From: CAINVV01 sp038323575
GTDB lineage: Bacteria; Bacteroidota; Bacteroidia; Bacteroidales; Prolixibacteraceae
Direction of reading: 5' to 3'
DNA: 64,000 nucleotides
Assembly: GCA_038323575.1 (NCBI GenBank)
Contig: JBBQHB010000004.1
Location: forward strand, 1-64,000
The notes below the pieces were generated by a model. The model worked only from the letters and a program-made list of their open reading frames with translations. It was not told the DNA's origin and did no database searches. Numbering within the stretch: the stretch's first letter is position 1; the number at the start of each line of letters is the position of its first letter. Both the position numbers and the translations under genes were made by a program. Shown piece after piece: positions 8,939 to 16,722 of the stretch.

Positions 8939-9439
8939 ATGGACTATATCGCTCTACTGGAAAAAGGTTTCTGGGCAGGATTTGCCGCACTTGGGTTTGC
9001 CATCCTGTTCAATGTACCGCAGCGCACCCTGCTGGTTATCTGGGCAATGGGAGCCCTGGGCGGCATAATGAAATTTTTTCTGCTCAATCTTGATGTCAAC
9101 ATCGTGCTGGCCTCCCTTGCCGGTGCCACCCTCATTGGCATTCTCAGCATCTACGCCGCACACAACAAACAGGCGCCACCGCTGGTATTCTCTACCCCGG
9201 CTGTGATTCCGATGGTCCCCGGTGCTTTCGCCTACCGGATGATGCTTGGATGCATGACCCTGGCAAGTACTCCGACTAACTCGCAAACCTATTTGAATAC
9301 CCTTGCCGAAACAACCAACAATGGACTGAAAGCTATTTTTATTTTGATCGCCTTGTCGGCCGGAGTCGCAATTCCAATGCTGGTTACCCGGAAGGATACG
9401 TTTAAAAGGATTAAGAGCAGCGTGGAGCAGGAGATTTAA
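8939..9439 (+). CDS. Threonine/serine exporter ThrE, C-terminal (YjjB-like) subunit
   Basis: 166 residues starting at ATG 8939 (MDYIALLEKGFWAGF). A longer frame reaches back into the previous gene but lacks support. The protein is almost entirely hydrophobic with four or five membrane segments and carries the ThrE_2 signature TPAVIPMVPGAFAYRMM. It pairs with the 8167-8934 product: in fused ThrE both halves are one chain, here they are separate. Function is export of small amino acids or related acids across the inner membrane, inferred from family. Confidence 0.8.
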   Translation: MDYIALLEKGFWAGFAALGFAILFNVPQRTLLVIWAMGALGGIMKFFLLNLDVNIVLASLAGATLIGILSIYAAHNKQAPPLVFSTPAVIPMVPGAFAYRMMLGCMTLASTPTNSQTYLNTLAETTNNGLKAIFILIALSAGVAIPMLVTRKDTFKRIKSSVEQEI

Positions 9440-9981
9440 GTTAATATTGACAATAAATCTTAGTTGATATCTCCTAAGAGCGGCAAATAATCACGAAGGG
9501 ATTGAAATTGAATAGCCATAGGTGCAACCAATGGAATCATAGCAAACCAAACGAACCGCAACCACAAAGTGGTTGAATATGAAATCACAACAAAATTTTT
9601 CTCTGTTTTTTGGGCTGAAATCAATGTATCTCCCAGCCCAAGGGCAACGCCTTGGGTACTTATTTGTTTCACGGATCCGGCGCCCTCGGCAATATAAAAA
9701 ATGCATCCAAAAATATTCTAATTAATTGCCTCCCTTTCAACATTTTATACTGCCCTATCAGGACGAATGGAATTGTATACATCTTTTTCAACCCAAGGCG
9801 TTGCCATTGGGCCAGGTTATTCTGCCACTTCGTGGCGGGTTTGAGAACATTAATCTAATTTCACCAACGTTTATAATGGTTTCTATTTCAATTTTTGATT
9901 TTTAAAAACCTTATTTTATCAGGTTACCTTAGTAGAAAAATCTCGAATAATTAAAACCAACCTTATTACCTTATTTGAAGT
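9440..9981. other. Long intergenic region with an inverted-repeat element
   Basis: 542 bases without a convincing gene. Hairpin AACCAC-aaa-GTGGTT sits at 9560-9574 and GCCAC-ttc-GTGGC at 9824-9836. Between them, a 21-bp arm at 9636-9656 and another at 9792-9812 are inverted copies with one mismatch (core CCCAAGGCGTTGCC). Short open frames on both strands cross these repeats and look like by-products. The structure resembles a small non-autonomous or REP-like element. Confidence 0.5.
9636..9812. repeat. 21-bp inverted repeat pair
   Basis: Arms 9636-9656 and 9792-9812 are reverse complements with one mismatch, separated by 135 bases. Each arm is itself partly palindromic (CCCAAGG...CCTTGGG within the left arm). 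No transposase is encoded between them. Confidence 0.6.
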
Positions 9982-11250
9982 TCATTCACTTTTCACCTCA
10001 ACATACGCCCCGAAATGGTGCTCCGGCAAAGGTGGCGTTAATGGCATGAAACCGCTGACAATCTTTTGATTTTGCATAACCAGTGGCTTTTCAGCTTCTT
10101 CTTTCCGGCAAAAAGATTCAAAATTGCCTGTCTTTGAATAGAAAATCTGCATAAATCCTTGCGACCCGGGCGCCAGAAATTTCCTGATTTTCAATGCTAT
10201 GGCACCCATAGTATACCTGCCATTAATTTCAACCATCGGATGAAATTTCAGTTCACCGCCGTCAGATTTGTAAATCAGTGCATCAACGCCGATCCATCCT
10301 TTGTAAATTGTAGCATATCCGCTCTGCGATAGCGCCTGATGCAACCAATCCACAACTTCCCGGTTATGTTCTTCCAAAAACGCCAGGATCCCGATAGGCA
10401 ATTCAGCGAAATCAGTCAGCAAAGTCCTGACATACTTACCTTTCCGGTCTGTTTCAAAAAATGTCCTACCCATATAGCTTATCTTTCCTGCGGCTGACAA
10501 AAACTGAAAAGAGAGGTCCATTACCTTGTCCAACCACGGTTCAACCGTCACGAATCTTTGCTGGTTGAGTATACCGGAGAGCAGTTCATCGTTTTTTTTC
10601 TTCGAATCGACATTAGGGAATAAGAGCAAGCCTCGGCCGGACGAACTCCATGGAGATTTTACCACAGTTTTTGTGTGCCGGCTCAGTTCCATGTAGATCT
10701 TCTCAAGCGAATCACATACGACCGGCAAATCCTTGAAATCCGGCATCCAACTGACCGGAGAATTCAAGCGTATCTCTTCCAGTAAACTGACAGCTGTCAG
10801 CCGGCTGTAAAGATGTTTGTGCCCGGGTTGCCACGAGGCAACCGCGGATTGTTGAAAATCTTCCCGGCAGGTTGGCAATACATTTTTGAACAACTGATAA
10901 ACAGCAGGACTCCAGCCCCAGGGACATATTCGACCCTTGGAACGATTTAACCATTCCGGATCTGGCAGCGTTTCATCCAGAAATAAAAATTTGGGTAATT
11001 TGAAACCCAAGGCCCCTATTTTATATTCAAATTTCTGATCAACAATACCCTGAACCAGTACCTGGTCCGTTTCCGCTCCCAGCCAGCCCGGCAGATATCC
11101 GAGATCGGCTTCAAACTTACGGAGCAAAGCCGGAGCCGTATAATAAGGCGATCCGTTGGCAATGGCCGGTTCACAAGTCGGGTTAAAGAAGTAAATATCG
11201 GGTAGCACGGCAAAATTGTTTGAGATGTTTGCGCTTCGCACGTCTGACAA
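9982..11250 (-). CDS. Putative ATP-grasp-fold protein
   Basis: About 420 residues, no signal peptide. The N-terminal part (YFFNPTCEPAIANGSPYYTAP, then LRKFEADLGYLPGWLG) is typical of a conserved Bacteroidota family I know only as hypothetical. The C-terminal half has ATP-grasp-like features: KSPWSSSGRGLLLF, resembling the lysine plus Gly-rich loop, VEPWLDKVMD, and VEINGRYTMGAIA, resembling the metal-binding E-x-N pattern. That suggests a carboxylate-amine/thiol ligase, but the substrate is unknown. No ATG is in frame near the N-terminus. The longest frame starts at TTG 11250 and a GTG at 11208 (VLPDIYFF) is a good alternative. An upstream in-frame stop excludes a longer start. The gene is divergent from the 11347 gene. 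Confidence 0.6.
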   Translation of the reverse strand: MSDVRSANISNNFAVLPDIYFFNPTCEPAIANGSPYYTAPALLRKFEADLGYLPGWLGAETDQVLVQGIVDQKFEYKIGALGFKLPKFLFLDETLPDPEWLNRSKGRICPWGWSPAVYQLFKNVLPTCREDFQQSAVASWQPGHKHLYSRLTAVSLLEEIRLNSPVSWMPDFKDLPVVCDSLEKIYMELSRHTKTVVKSPWSSSGRGLLLFPNVDSKKKNDELLSGILNQQRFVTVEPWLDKVMDLSFQFLSAAGKISYMGRTFFETDRKGKYVRTLLTDFAELPIGILAFLEEHNREVVDWLHQALSQSGYATIYKGWIGVDALIYKSDGGELKFHPMVEINGRYTMGAIALKIRKFLAPGSQGFMQIFYSKTGNFESFCRKEEAEKPLVMQNQKIVSGFMPLTPPLPEHHFGAYVEVKSE

Positions 11251-11311
11251 GTTTGGCCTTCGGCCGTATTAATGTTTACAAAGCTACTTCATTTCAGCTT
11301 GATAAACTTAT

Positions 11312-11319
11312 TAACTTTG
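11312..11319 (+). promoter_or_regulatory. Candidate Bacteroidota -7 box (TAACTTTG)
   Basis: TAACTTTG matches TAnnTTTG and lies 27 bp upstream of the ATG at 11347, a sensible leader length. A clear -33 TTTG was not found. Confidence 0.45.
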
Positions 11320-11346
11320 CGAATTGAAACAAATTTTTACCGAAAT

Positions 11347-11859
11347 ATGAAGACGCCAAAATTTTTAATTTGCAGTGATCCCCTCAACGAAGAGTCAGCA
11401 GAAATGATCCTTCATTCCCATAAGCCAAGATTTCTGGCACTGGTAACACCGATCCCCTTCAGTGAAATTGAGAACAGGCCCGAAAAACCTTTTACCGATG
11501 CGCTTTATGTTAATTCTGAAGGTGTTATGGAGATCTACCGCATCGGAGTAGTCGACACCTACGACCGTTCTGAGGATGACGACCTGCAGGATGAAATTTT
11601 TCCGGCTGCTGATTATTTTTGCAAATACCTGCAGTTGATGGAACAGGAAGAAGGCGTCACCCCCGGATTTCCGGTAAAAGACTTCAGTCCTGAACTGCCG
11701 GGATTAAAAATACTGCATGCTCCTGATTTATGGACGGTTGTGTACAACGGACTGGTCGCCGAATTTGGTACGGAAGAGGAGATGGATGATTTCCTGGAGA
11801 GCGACCTCAACATTGAAACTGAACTGCTCGACAAAGGCGTTATCAATCAGTTTGAATAA
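11347..11859 (+). CDS. Conserved hypothetical protein, 170 aa
   Basis: I use the ATG at 11347 (MKTPKFLICSDPLNEES). The open frame continues 25 codons upstream from another ATG, but a -7 box at 11312 falls inside that extension. The product is acidic, with a C-terminal cluster GTEEEMDDFLESDLNIETELLD. It has no signal peptide or membrane segment. I do not recognise the family. It is divergent from the ATP-grasp-like gene and convergent with the DMT transporter gene. Confidence 0.6.
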   Translation: MKTPKFLICSDPLNEESAEMILHSHKPRFLALVTPIPFSEIENRPEKPFTDALYVNSEGVMEIYRIGVVDTYDRSEDDDLQDEIFPAADYFCKYLQLMEQEEGVTPGFPVKDFSPELPGLKILHAPDLWTVVYNGLVAEFGTEEEMDDFLESDLNIETELLDKGVINQFE

Positions 11860-11893
11860 CCAAAATCGAAAATTTCCGTAAATCGCTGGATAG

Positions 11894-12829
11894 CTACTCC
11901 ACCCGGTACTTTGCTTTTCTTTTCTTTTTATAGTACTGCGACATTGGAAATCCAATAACCGATAGCAGGATAATCAGGGTACCGATGTAAAAGCCTGTCG
12001 TCATTCTTTCAGTTTCGCCGAAAATAAAGAACGCCATTACTATCCCGTACACCGGTTCAAGGTTGATGGTCAGGGTCACCGTGTAGGCAGAAAGGTGCTG
12101 CATCACATCCACCTGAATGGTATGGGCAAAAGCAGTGCAGATTGTGCCCAAAAGAATCAGGTAGAAAAAATCAGCATAGGTAGGAATCAGAAACGGGCTG
12201 CTGATTCCCCTGCCCGATCCAACCATATAAACTGTCAAGGCAATCAAACCGCCGATCATCTCATAAAAGCTGATCTTTACCGCCCGGTGGCTGGCTACCA
12301 GCTTTTTGTTAAGAACAGTAAACAAACCGGCTAAAAAGGCCGAAAGTAAAGCTACAACAATACCCAGCGCATAGCGGGTCTCAAACCTGAAGATCAGGTA
12401 CAGTCCGGCGATGATAATCAATCCGATTAAAACTTCTATGTAATTGATCCGTTTCCGGTAAAAAAACGGCTCCAGAAAGCTGGTAAACAAGGCTGTGGTA
12501 GCAAAACAGCCAAGTGCTACAGATACATTTGCCAGTTTGATCGCTCCGTAAAAGGTTACCCAGTGAATGGCGATGATCGTACCTACCCCGAAGAAACGCC
12601 ACAAATCTTTACGGCTCACCGATAAATTTTCCTTTTTAAATTTCAGATAGACATAAAATGTAATGATGGCAATGAGCATTCGGTACCAGACCAGTTCGAA
12701 TGCCGGCAGCGAAATCAGCTTGCCCAATATAGCGGTGAATCCATAAATCAGGACAATCAGGTGAAGTTTCAGATAGGTAGCCAGCAGTATTTTTCTCAAA
12801 ATGATCAATATTTTCTCCAAAAATAACAA
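11894..12829 (-). CDS. EamA/DMT-family transporter
   Basis: About 311 residues with ten hydrophobic segments in two EamA-type halves (first segment LKLHLIVLIYGFTAILGKLI, last region FYIGTLIILLSVIGFPM). Motifs such as NLEPVYGIVMAFFIFGE in the second half are typical of drug/metabolite transporters. The substrate cannot be read from the sequence. No in-frame ATG exists before the first membrane segment and an in-frame TAA lies just upstream of TTG 12829. Translation therefore starts at a TTG (12829 or 12820) or another rare codon. It is divergent from the YhcH gene at 12892. Confidence 0.78.
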   Translation of the reverse strand: MLFLEKILIILRKILLATYLKLHLIVLIYGFTAILGKLISLPAFELVWYRMLIAIITFYVYLKFKKENLSVSRKDLWRFFGVGTIIAIHWVTFYGAIKLANVSVALGCFATTALFTSFLEPFFYRKRINYIEVLIGLIIIAGLYLIFRFETRYALGIVVALLSAFLAGLFTVLNKKLVASHRAVKISFYEMIGGLIALTVYMVGSGRGISSPFLIPTYADFFYLILLGTICTAFAHTIQVDVMQHLSAYTVTLTINLEPVYGIVMAFFIFGETERMTTGFYIGTLIILLSVIGFPMSQYYKKKRKAKYRVE

Positions 12830-12845
12830 CGTTTAAGATATCTGT

Positions 12846-12853
12846 TAACTTTG
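12846..12853 (+). promoter_or_regulatory. Candidate Bacteroidota -7 box (TAACTTTG)
   Basis: TAACTTTG, identical to the box at 11312, lies 39 bp upstream of the YhcH-family ATG at 12892. No convincing -33 element was seen. Confidence 0.42.
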
Positions 12854-12891
12854 TGACTAAGAATTATTGAGAAACTTAACATCAACTCCTA

Positions 12892-13347
12892 ATGGTATTA
12901 GACAGTATTCAAAACGCATCACGTTACCTGACAATGGGTAAAGGGATTGCCACATCGCTGCTTTACCTTCAAAACAACGACCTTGCCAAGGTCCAACCCG
13001 GCAGGTATGAAATTGAAGGTGACAGGCTGGTAATGATTGTTTCAGAATATGAAAGCAACAATACCGACGAATGCAGGCTGGAGGGACATCGCCGCTACAT
13101 CGACCTGCAATATTGGGTAAACGGATCGGAACTGATGGGTCATGAGATCCTAGATGCCCAGCCAGTCTTGTCCGAATACAACGAAAAGACTGATTGTGCT
13201 TTTTACAATTGTATTGCTTCATACTCCAGGCTTTTGCCCGGAATGTTTGTCATTTATTATCCCTCCGATCTTCATACTTCTGTTGTGGATCCGTTGTCGG
13301 ATGCCAGCGTGAAAAAAATCGTATTCAAGATTATGGTTGGATCCTGA
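12892..13347 (+). CDS. YhcH/YjgK/YiaL-family protein
   Basis: 151 residues of the YhcH/YjgK/YiaL (EbgC-type) cupin-like family. Recognisable segments include GRYEIEGDRLVMIVSEYES, the LEGHRRYIDLQY motif with its conserved E-x-H pattern, and the DLHTSVVDP segment, whose histidine completes the presumed metal site. Members are associated with sugar catabolism (sialic acid, galactosides) and may act as anomerases or isomerases. No carbohydrate operon is evident around this copy. It ends 17 bases inside the 3' end of the convergent ABC ATPase gene. Confidence 0.85.
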   Translation: MVLDSIQNASRYLTMGKGIATSLLYLQNNDLAKVQPGRYEIEGDRLVMIVSEYESNNTDECRLEGHRRYIDLQYWVNGSELMGHEILDAQPVLSEYNEKTDCAFYNCIASYSRLLPGMFVIYYPSDLHTSVVDPLSDASVKKIVFKIMVGS

Positions 13348-14407
13348 TTTTCTTTAAGGCCCGGCAGAGTTCTTCCAGTGATGCTAATTTTAAAGTATCC
13401 TCCCGGTTTTTTAAGATCCATCCTGCTGCAGTTTGAGAAACCCGAAGCCCGGAACCGGAGGGGGAGACTGGGAGATTTGGAGAACTGGGGACTGGGGGAC
13501 TGGGGGACCCGGAGACGGAAGTGCCGCCAATTACATCGAAACCCAAACGTTTAAATGCTTTTGTTGCGCAAAGCAATTCAGAACCGGTAGCAGAAAGATA
13601 TATTTCGCCCCTGCTTTCTTTCCGGACGCTGAAATCGCTTTTTTCAGGATCAAAAAAGAGGTGCGGATTGTCGGAAAACAATGACTCGAAATAGCCTCCT
13701 GACGCAACCTCTTCGGGAATTCCTTCCACCACTTTTTCATTCAGCATCAACCAGATGCGATCGGCCATGGATAGAGCCGTATTCAGATCGTGTGTTGAGA
13801 AAATAATACATTTCCCTTTTTCACCGGCCAATTGGTGCAGGATGCACACAATCTCATATTTGTTGGAAATATCCAGGAAGGCAGTCGGTTCGTCGAGCAC
13901 AATTATTTTGGTATCCTGTGCAAGGGCCCTGGCTATCATGGCCCTTTGGCGTTCCCCGTCCGAAATCCGGTTGATCAGCCTGTTTTCGTACCCTGAAAGT
14001 CCAACCTGGGAAATCGCTTCTTCCACGATTTTATGATCGTTTTCATTTAGCTGTCCGAACCAGTTGGTATAAGGGAATCTGCCCAGCCCGACCAATTCCC
14101 TGACGGTCAGATTGGCAACCCTGACTATTTCGGTAGAGACAAAACTCATCTCTCTGGCAAGTTCATCTGAATCATAGTCTGTAAACGGTTTACCGTGAAT
14201 TAATAGCTCTCCTGAAAGCAGTGACTGAAATCCGGCAATGGTCTTCAGCAGGGTGCTCTTCCCTATCCCGTTTCCACCTATCAAGGCAACCATTTCACCG
14301 CTGTATGCCCGCAGGGAAAGATCATCTTTAACCACAACAGAAGCTGTCGATCGTTCGTGGTAACCAATCGATACTCCTTTACATTCGATAAAAACTTCTT
14401 CCTTCAT
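13331..14407 (-). CDS. FecE/BtuD-type ABC transporter ATPase with a repeat-derived insertion
   Basis: 358 residues from ATG 14407; a GTG at 14419 would add four residues. An ABC ATPase of the iron-siderophore/haem/cobalamin importer class. Walker A is GGNGIGKSTLLK, the signature region is ISDGERQRAMIARALAQD, Walker B is KIIVLDEPTAFLD, and the H-loop is FSTHDLN. The ATPase core ends near residue 240. The C-terminal extension contains a low-complexity stretch rich in Ser, Pro and Val (SPSPPVPSSPNLPVSPSG), encoded by a G-rich tandem repeat at about 13440-13515. The same repeat type lies between other genes here. It is followed by a non-repeat tail (GLRVSQTAAGWILKNREDTL). The ATG follows the permease stop by one base, so the two are translationally coupled. 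Confidence 0.86.
   Translation of the reverse strand: MKEEVFIECKGVSIGYHERSTASVVVKDDLSLRAYSGEMVALIGGNGIGKSTLLKTIAGFQSLLSGELLIHGKPFTDYDSDELAREMSFVSTEIVRVANLTVRELVGLGRFPYTNWFGQLNENDHKIVEEAISQVGLSGYENRLINRISDGERQRAMIARALAQDTKIIVLDEPTAFLDISNKYEIVCILHQLAGEKGKCIIFSTHDLNTALSMADRIWLMLNEKVVEGIPEEVASGGYFESLFSDNPHLFFDPEKSDFSVRKESRGEIYLSATGSELLCATKAFKRLGFDVIGGTSVSGSPSPPVPSSPNLPVSPSGSGLRVSQTAAGWILKNREDTLKLASLEELCRALKKIRIQP
13440..13515. repeat. G-rich tandem repeat inside the ABC ATPase gene
   Basis: Imperfect repeats of GGGGACTG type (period 8-9) lie in frame within the 3' part of the ATPase gene. They are the reverse complement of the CCCCAGTC-type blocks at 15.48 kb and 37.35 kb. Confidence 0.7.
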
Positions 14408-14408
14408 A

Positions 14409-15434
14409 TCAAAGGGCACCTATTTTTTTACTCCGGAAAATAATCCAGATTACAATCGGTATGCCCAACAGGGCAGTCACCGAATTGATGGGTAAAGTAA
14501 TTTCGTAACCGGGAAGCTGGGCAATCAGGTCGCCTGTCAGCATCACAATTGCTCCAAGCAGCATGGTGGCAGGAATCAAACGGCTATGCAACGGAGTATG
14601 GAAAAATTTCCTCGCCAGATGCGGGACGATGATGCCGACAAATCCTATTGGTCCGCAAAAAGCTGTGACACTGCCTGCCAGAATTGAGGTGGAGGCAAAC
14701 ACGACCAGATAGGCCGTGCGGAGGTTCATTCCCATGCTTTTGGCATAATTCTCACCCAGTAAAAAGGCATCCAGAAATTTGGCAGACAGCATAGCCGCAA
14801 CGAGTCCGGCCATAACAGAGGGAACCAGCACCGAAAGCTGGTCGCGTGTGGTGCTGCCCAAACTCCCCATTGTCCAGACAATAAAAGATTTAAGTGATGA
14901 TTCGCTGCTGAAATACTGCATAACACCAACGACAGCAAGGATAGCACTTGAGATAAGAATACCGAGAATCAGCACTGTCATCAGATCCTTTAACCTGGAA
15001 GCTATCATTACGATTAACAACATCATTAAACCGGCACCGAGCCAGGCAGCTATCACAATACCCCAGGATCCTGTCGTGGAGAATAGCATAGCGCCTTTAA
15101 AAATCCATCCGGTTGAAAGCACAAATAGTGCAACACCCAAACTTGCTCCGGAACTGATGCCAAGTATGTCAGGTCCGGCAATGGGATTTCTGAAAACTGT
15201 CTGCATCTGAAGGCCGGCTACAGACAGTGCCGCGCCGGCCATTACCGCCGTTATGGCTTTGGGAATTCTGAACTGGTAAAGGATCGCAGCCAACTGAGGA
15301 TCGGCTGATGAAGGGTGAAATAACGCTGAAATTGATTGAGACAATGAAATATGGACAGAGCCCGACAGGAGATCGAGCATAAAGAATACGGCCAGAATCA
15401 GCAAGAGCATAAAAAATCCCATCCGAATTTTCAT
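14409..15434 (-). CDS. FecCD-family ABC importer permease
   Basis: I set the start at ATG 15434 (MKIRMGFFMLLLILAVFF). A longer frame reaches 15536, but its first 34 codons are translated tandem repeat (GRPDDGTTGRLDERM). The 341-residue product has the eight to ten membrane segments of FecCD permeases. Family landmarks include AGAALSVAGLQMQTVFRNPIA near the N-terminus, the GISSGASLG motif and FCGPIGFVGIIVPHLARK in the C-terminal half, which carries the coupling-helix glycine motif contacting the ATPase. It imports iron-chelate, haem or cobalamin across the inner membrane. Its stop lies one base upstream of the ATPase ATG, and the binding-protein gene is upstream. Confidence 0.88.
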   Translation of the reverse strand: MKIRMGFFMLLLILAVFFMLDLLSGSVHISLSQSISALFHPSSADPQLAAILYQFRIPKAITAVMAGAALSVAGLQMQTVFRNPIAGPDILGISSGASLGVALFVLSTGWIFKGAMLFSTTGSWGIVIAAWLGAGLMMLLIVMIASRLKDLMTVLILGILISSAILAVVGVMQYFSSESSLKSFIVWTMGSLGSTTRDQLSVLVPSVMAGLVAAMLSAKFLDAFLLGENYAKSMGMNLRTAYLVVFASTSILAGSVTAFCGPIGFVGIIVPHLARKFFHTPLHSRLIPATMLLGAIVMLTGDLIAQLPGYEITLPINSVTALLGIPIVIWIIFRSKKIGAL

Positions 15435-15530
15435 CCGCTCGTCCAGTCGTCCGGTCGTCCCGTCGTCCGGTCGTCCCTTCATTCCGTCTCCCTGTCCCCC
15501 TGTCCCCCAGTCTTTCACTATCGTATCCCG
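15435..15530. repeat. Short tandem repeat between the importer permease and lipoprotein genes
   Basis: Blocks of CGTCCGGTCGTC and CCTGTCCCCCAGTC type, period 8-9, fill the space between the substrate-binding protein gene and the chosen permease start. The block is open in frame with the permease and so lengthens its apparent N-terminus. Confidence 0.65.
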
Positions 15531-15541
15531 TTTCACTTCTC

Positions 15542-16687
15542 TTATTTCACCTCTTTATAATAATTAAACTCCCTGGCGGCTGCAAGTTCAGGATGAAAAA
15601 TCTTCACAAGGTCCGACAGGATAAGATCAGGATGTATTACGCCGCTCTCCCAGTAATCGTTGCCGCCATCTGAAGCCGAACGGAGATTATTATTGTAAAC
15701 CATCGATTTTTTAACCACAGGTAATGCAGAAAACCGCTGATCGAAAGCCATCAGTTCGCCGAGATTATTTACCCTGCCGCAGTTAATCCAGAAATCCGCC
15801 TTTGCTGCCTTCAGGAAGACCTCTTCCAAAGATACCGTAAATGCCTCTGATGAAGTATTCTCCTTCCATAAAAAATTTCCGCCGGCATCTTTTATCAAAA
15901 CAGCAAGATTTGATTGTCCGCCAGCGATCCACCAGGTATCTTTGAAAGGAAGTCCGGTTAGCACCTCAGGCCTGTTCTTCACATTTGCAACGCTTGTTCT
16001 GATAGCCTGGTAATTATTTTTGACTTTTTCGTAGATGGTGTCTGCCAGTTCCTCTTTCCCGTAAAAGGCACCGAAAAACTTAATCCATTCGGCCTTTGCA
16101 AGCGGGCTTTCCTCCAGGTATTCACCTACAAGAACAACAGGAATTCCCAGATCGTGCAGTTTATTGATCTGGGCATTGATTTCAGCACCCACCCCATAGG
16201 CGAAAACCACGTCGGGTTTCAACTGCAGAATCAGTTCATAATTGAGACCCTGTTCATAACCAACATCCCGGATACGGTTTTCATTCACCCCTTTCAGCAA
16301 TTCAGTATTGGAGAGATAGGCACTTCCCGACAAACCGGAAATTGAAGACAACTCGCCCAAAGCGTCCAGAAAACCAATGTGTGTCGTTGAAAGACAAATG
16401 ACTTTCTTTACTGGTATTGAATATACCTGTTTGCCTTTCAAGTCTTCCGGCATGAATTTGCCTTTTTCCGCAAGGTAGTATTCAAATTGGTTGTTGCTCG
16501 ATTTTTGCCAGGGATCAATCACTGTCAGCTTTTTGACAGCACCAAAATTCTGAATGGTAAATCCGGAAGCCTCCGCCGGCTGTCTGATTCCTCCGCTTTT
16601 CCCGGATGTTATTTTACTTTTCGGTTCAGATAAACAACCAAAGATGCAGCTCAGGCTAAGGACGACAAAAATAATTCTGTACTGCAT
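15542..16687 (-). CDS. ABC importer substrate-binding lipoprotein (iron-chelate/cobalamin type)
   Basis: 381 residues. The N-terminus MQYRIIFVVLSLSCIFGC is a lipoprotein signal with the acylated cysteine at residue 18 in an IFGC lipobox. The body is a class-III periplasmic binding protein of the FepB/BtuF type: VICLSTTHIGFLDALGEL in the first lobe, LNYELILQLKPDVVFAYG in the second, GIPVVLVGEYLEESPLAKAEW at the hinge, and WWIAGGQSNLAVLIKDAGG in the C-terminal lobe. It delivers substrate to the permease and ATPase encoded immediately downstream. The substrate (siderophore, haem or B12) cannot be decided, as no TonB receptor gene is in the window. Confidence 0.85.
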   Translation of the reverse strand: MQYRIIFVVLSLSCIFGCLSEPKSKITSGKSGGIRQPAEASGFTIQNFGAVKKLTVIDPWQKSSNNQFEYYLAEKGKFMPEDLKGKQVYSIPVKKVICLSTTHIGFLDALGELSSISGLSGSAYLSNTELLKGVNENRIRDVGYEQGLNYELILQLKPDVVFAYGVGAEINAQINKLHDLGIPVVLVGEYLEESPLAKAEWIKFFGAFYGKEELADTIYEKVKNNYQAIRTSVANVKNRPEVLTGLPFKDTWWIAGGQSNLAVLIKDAGGNFLWKENTSSEAFTVSLEEVFLKAAKADFWINCGRVNNLGELMAFDQRFSALPVVKKSMVYNNNLRSASDGGNDYWESGVIHPDLILSDLVKIFHPELAAAREFNYYKEVK

Positions 16688-16722
16688 ACGGATAATTTAA
16701 AAGTATTGGCGGGCATAAAATG

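Noticed and set aside
9460..9858. Two short open frames of about 70 codons in the 9.4-9.9 kb gap
   Set aside because: Both run across the inverted repeat arms and hairpins and show no recognisable domain; they are better explained by the repeat element.
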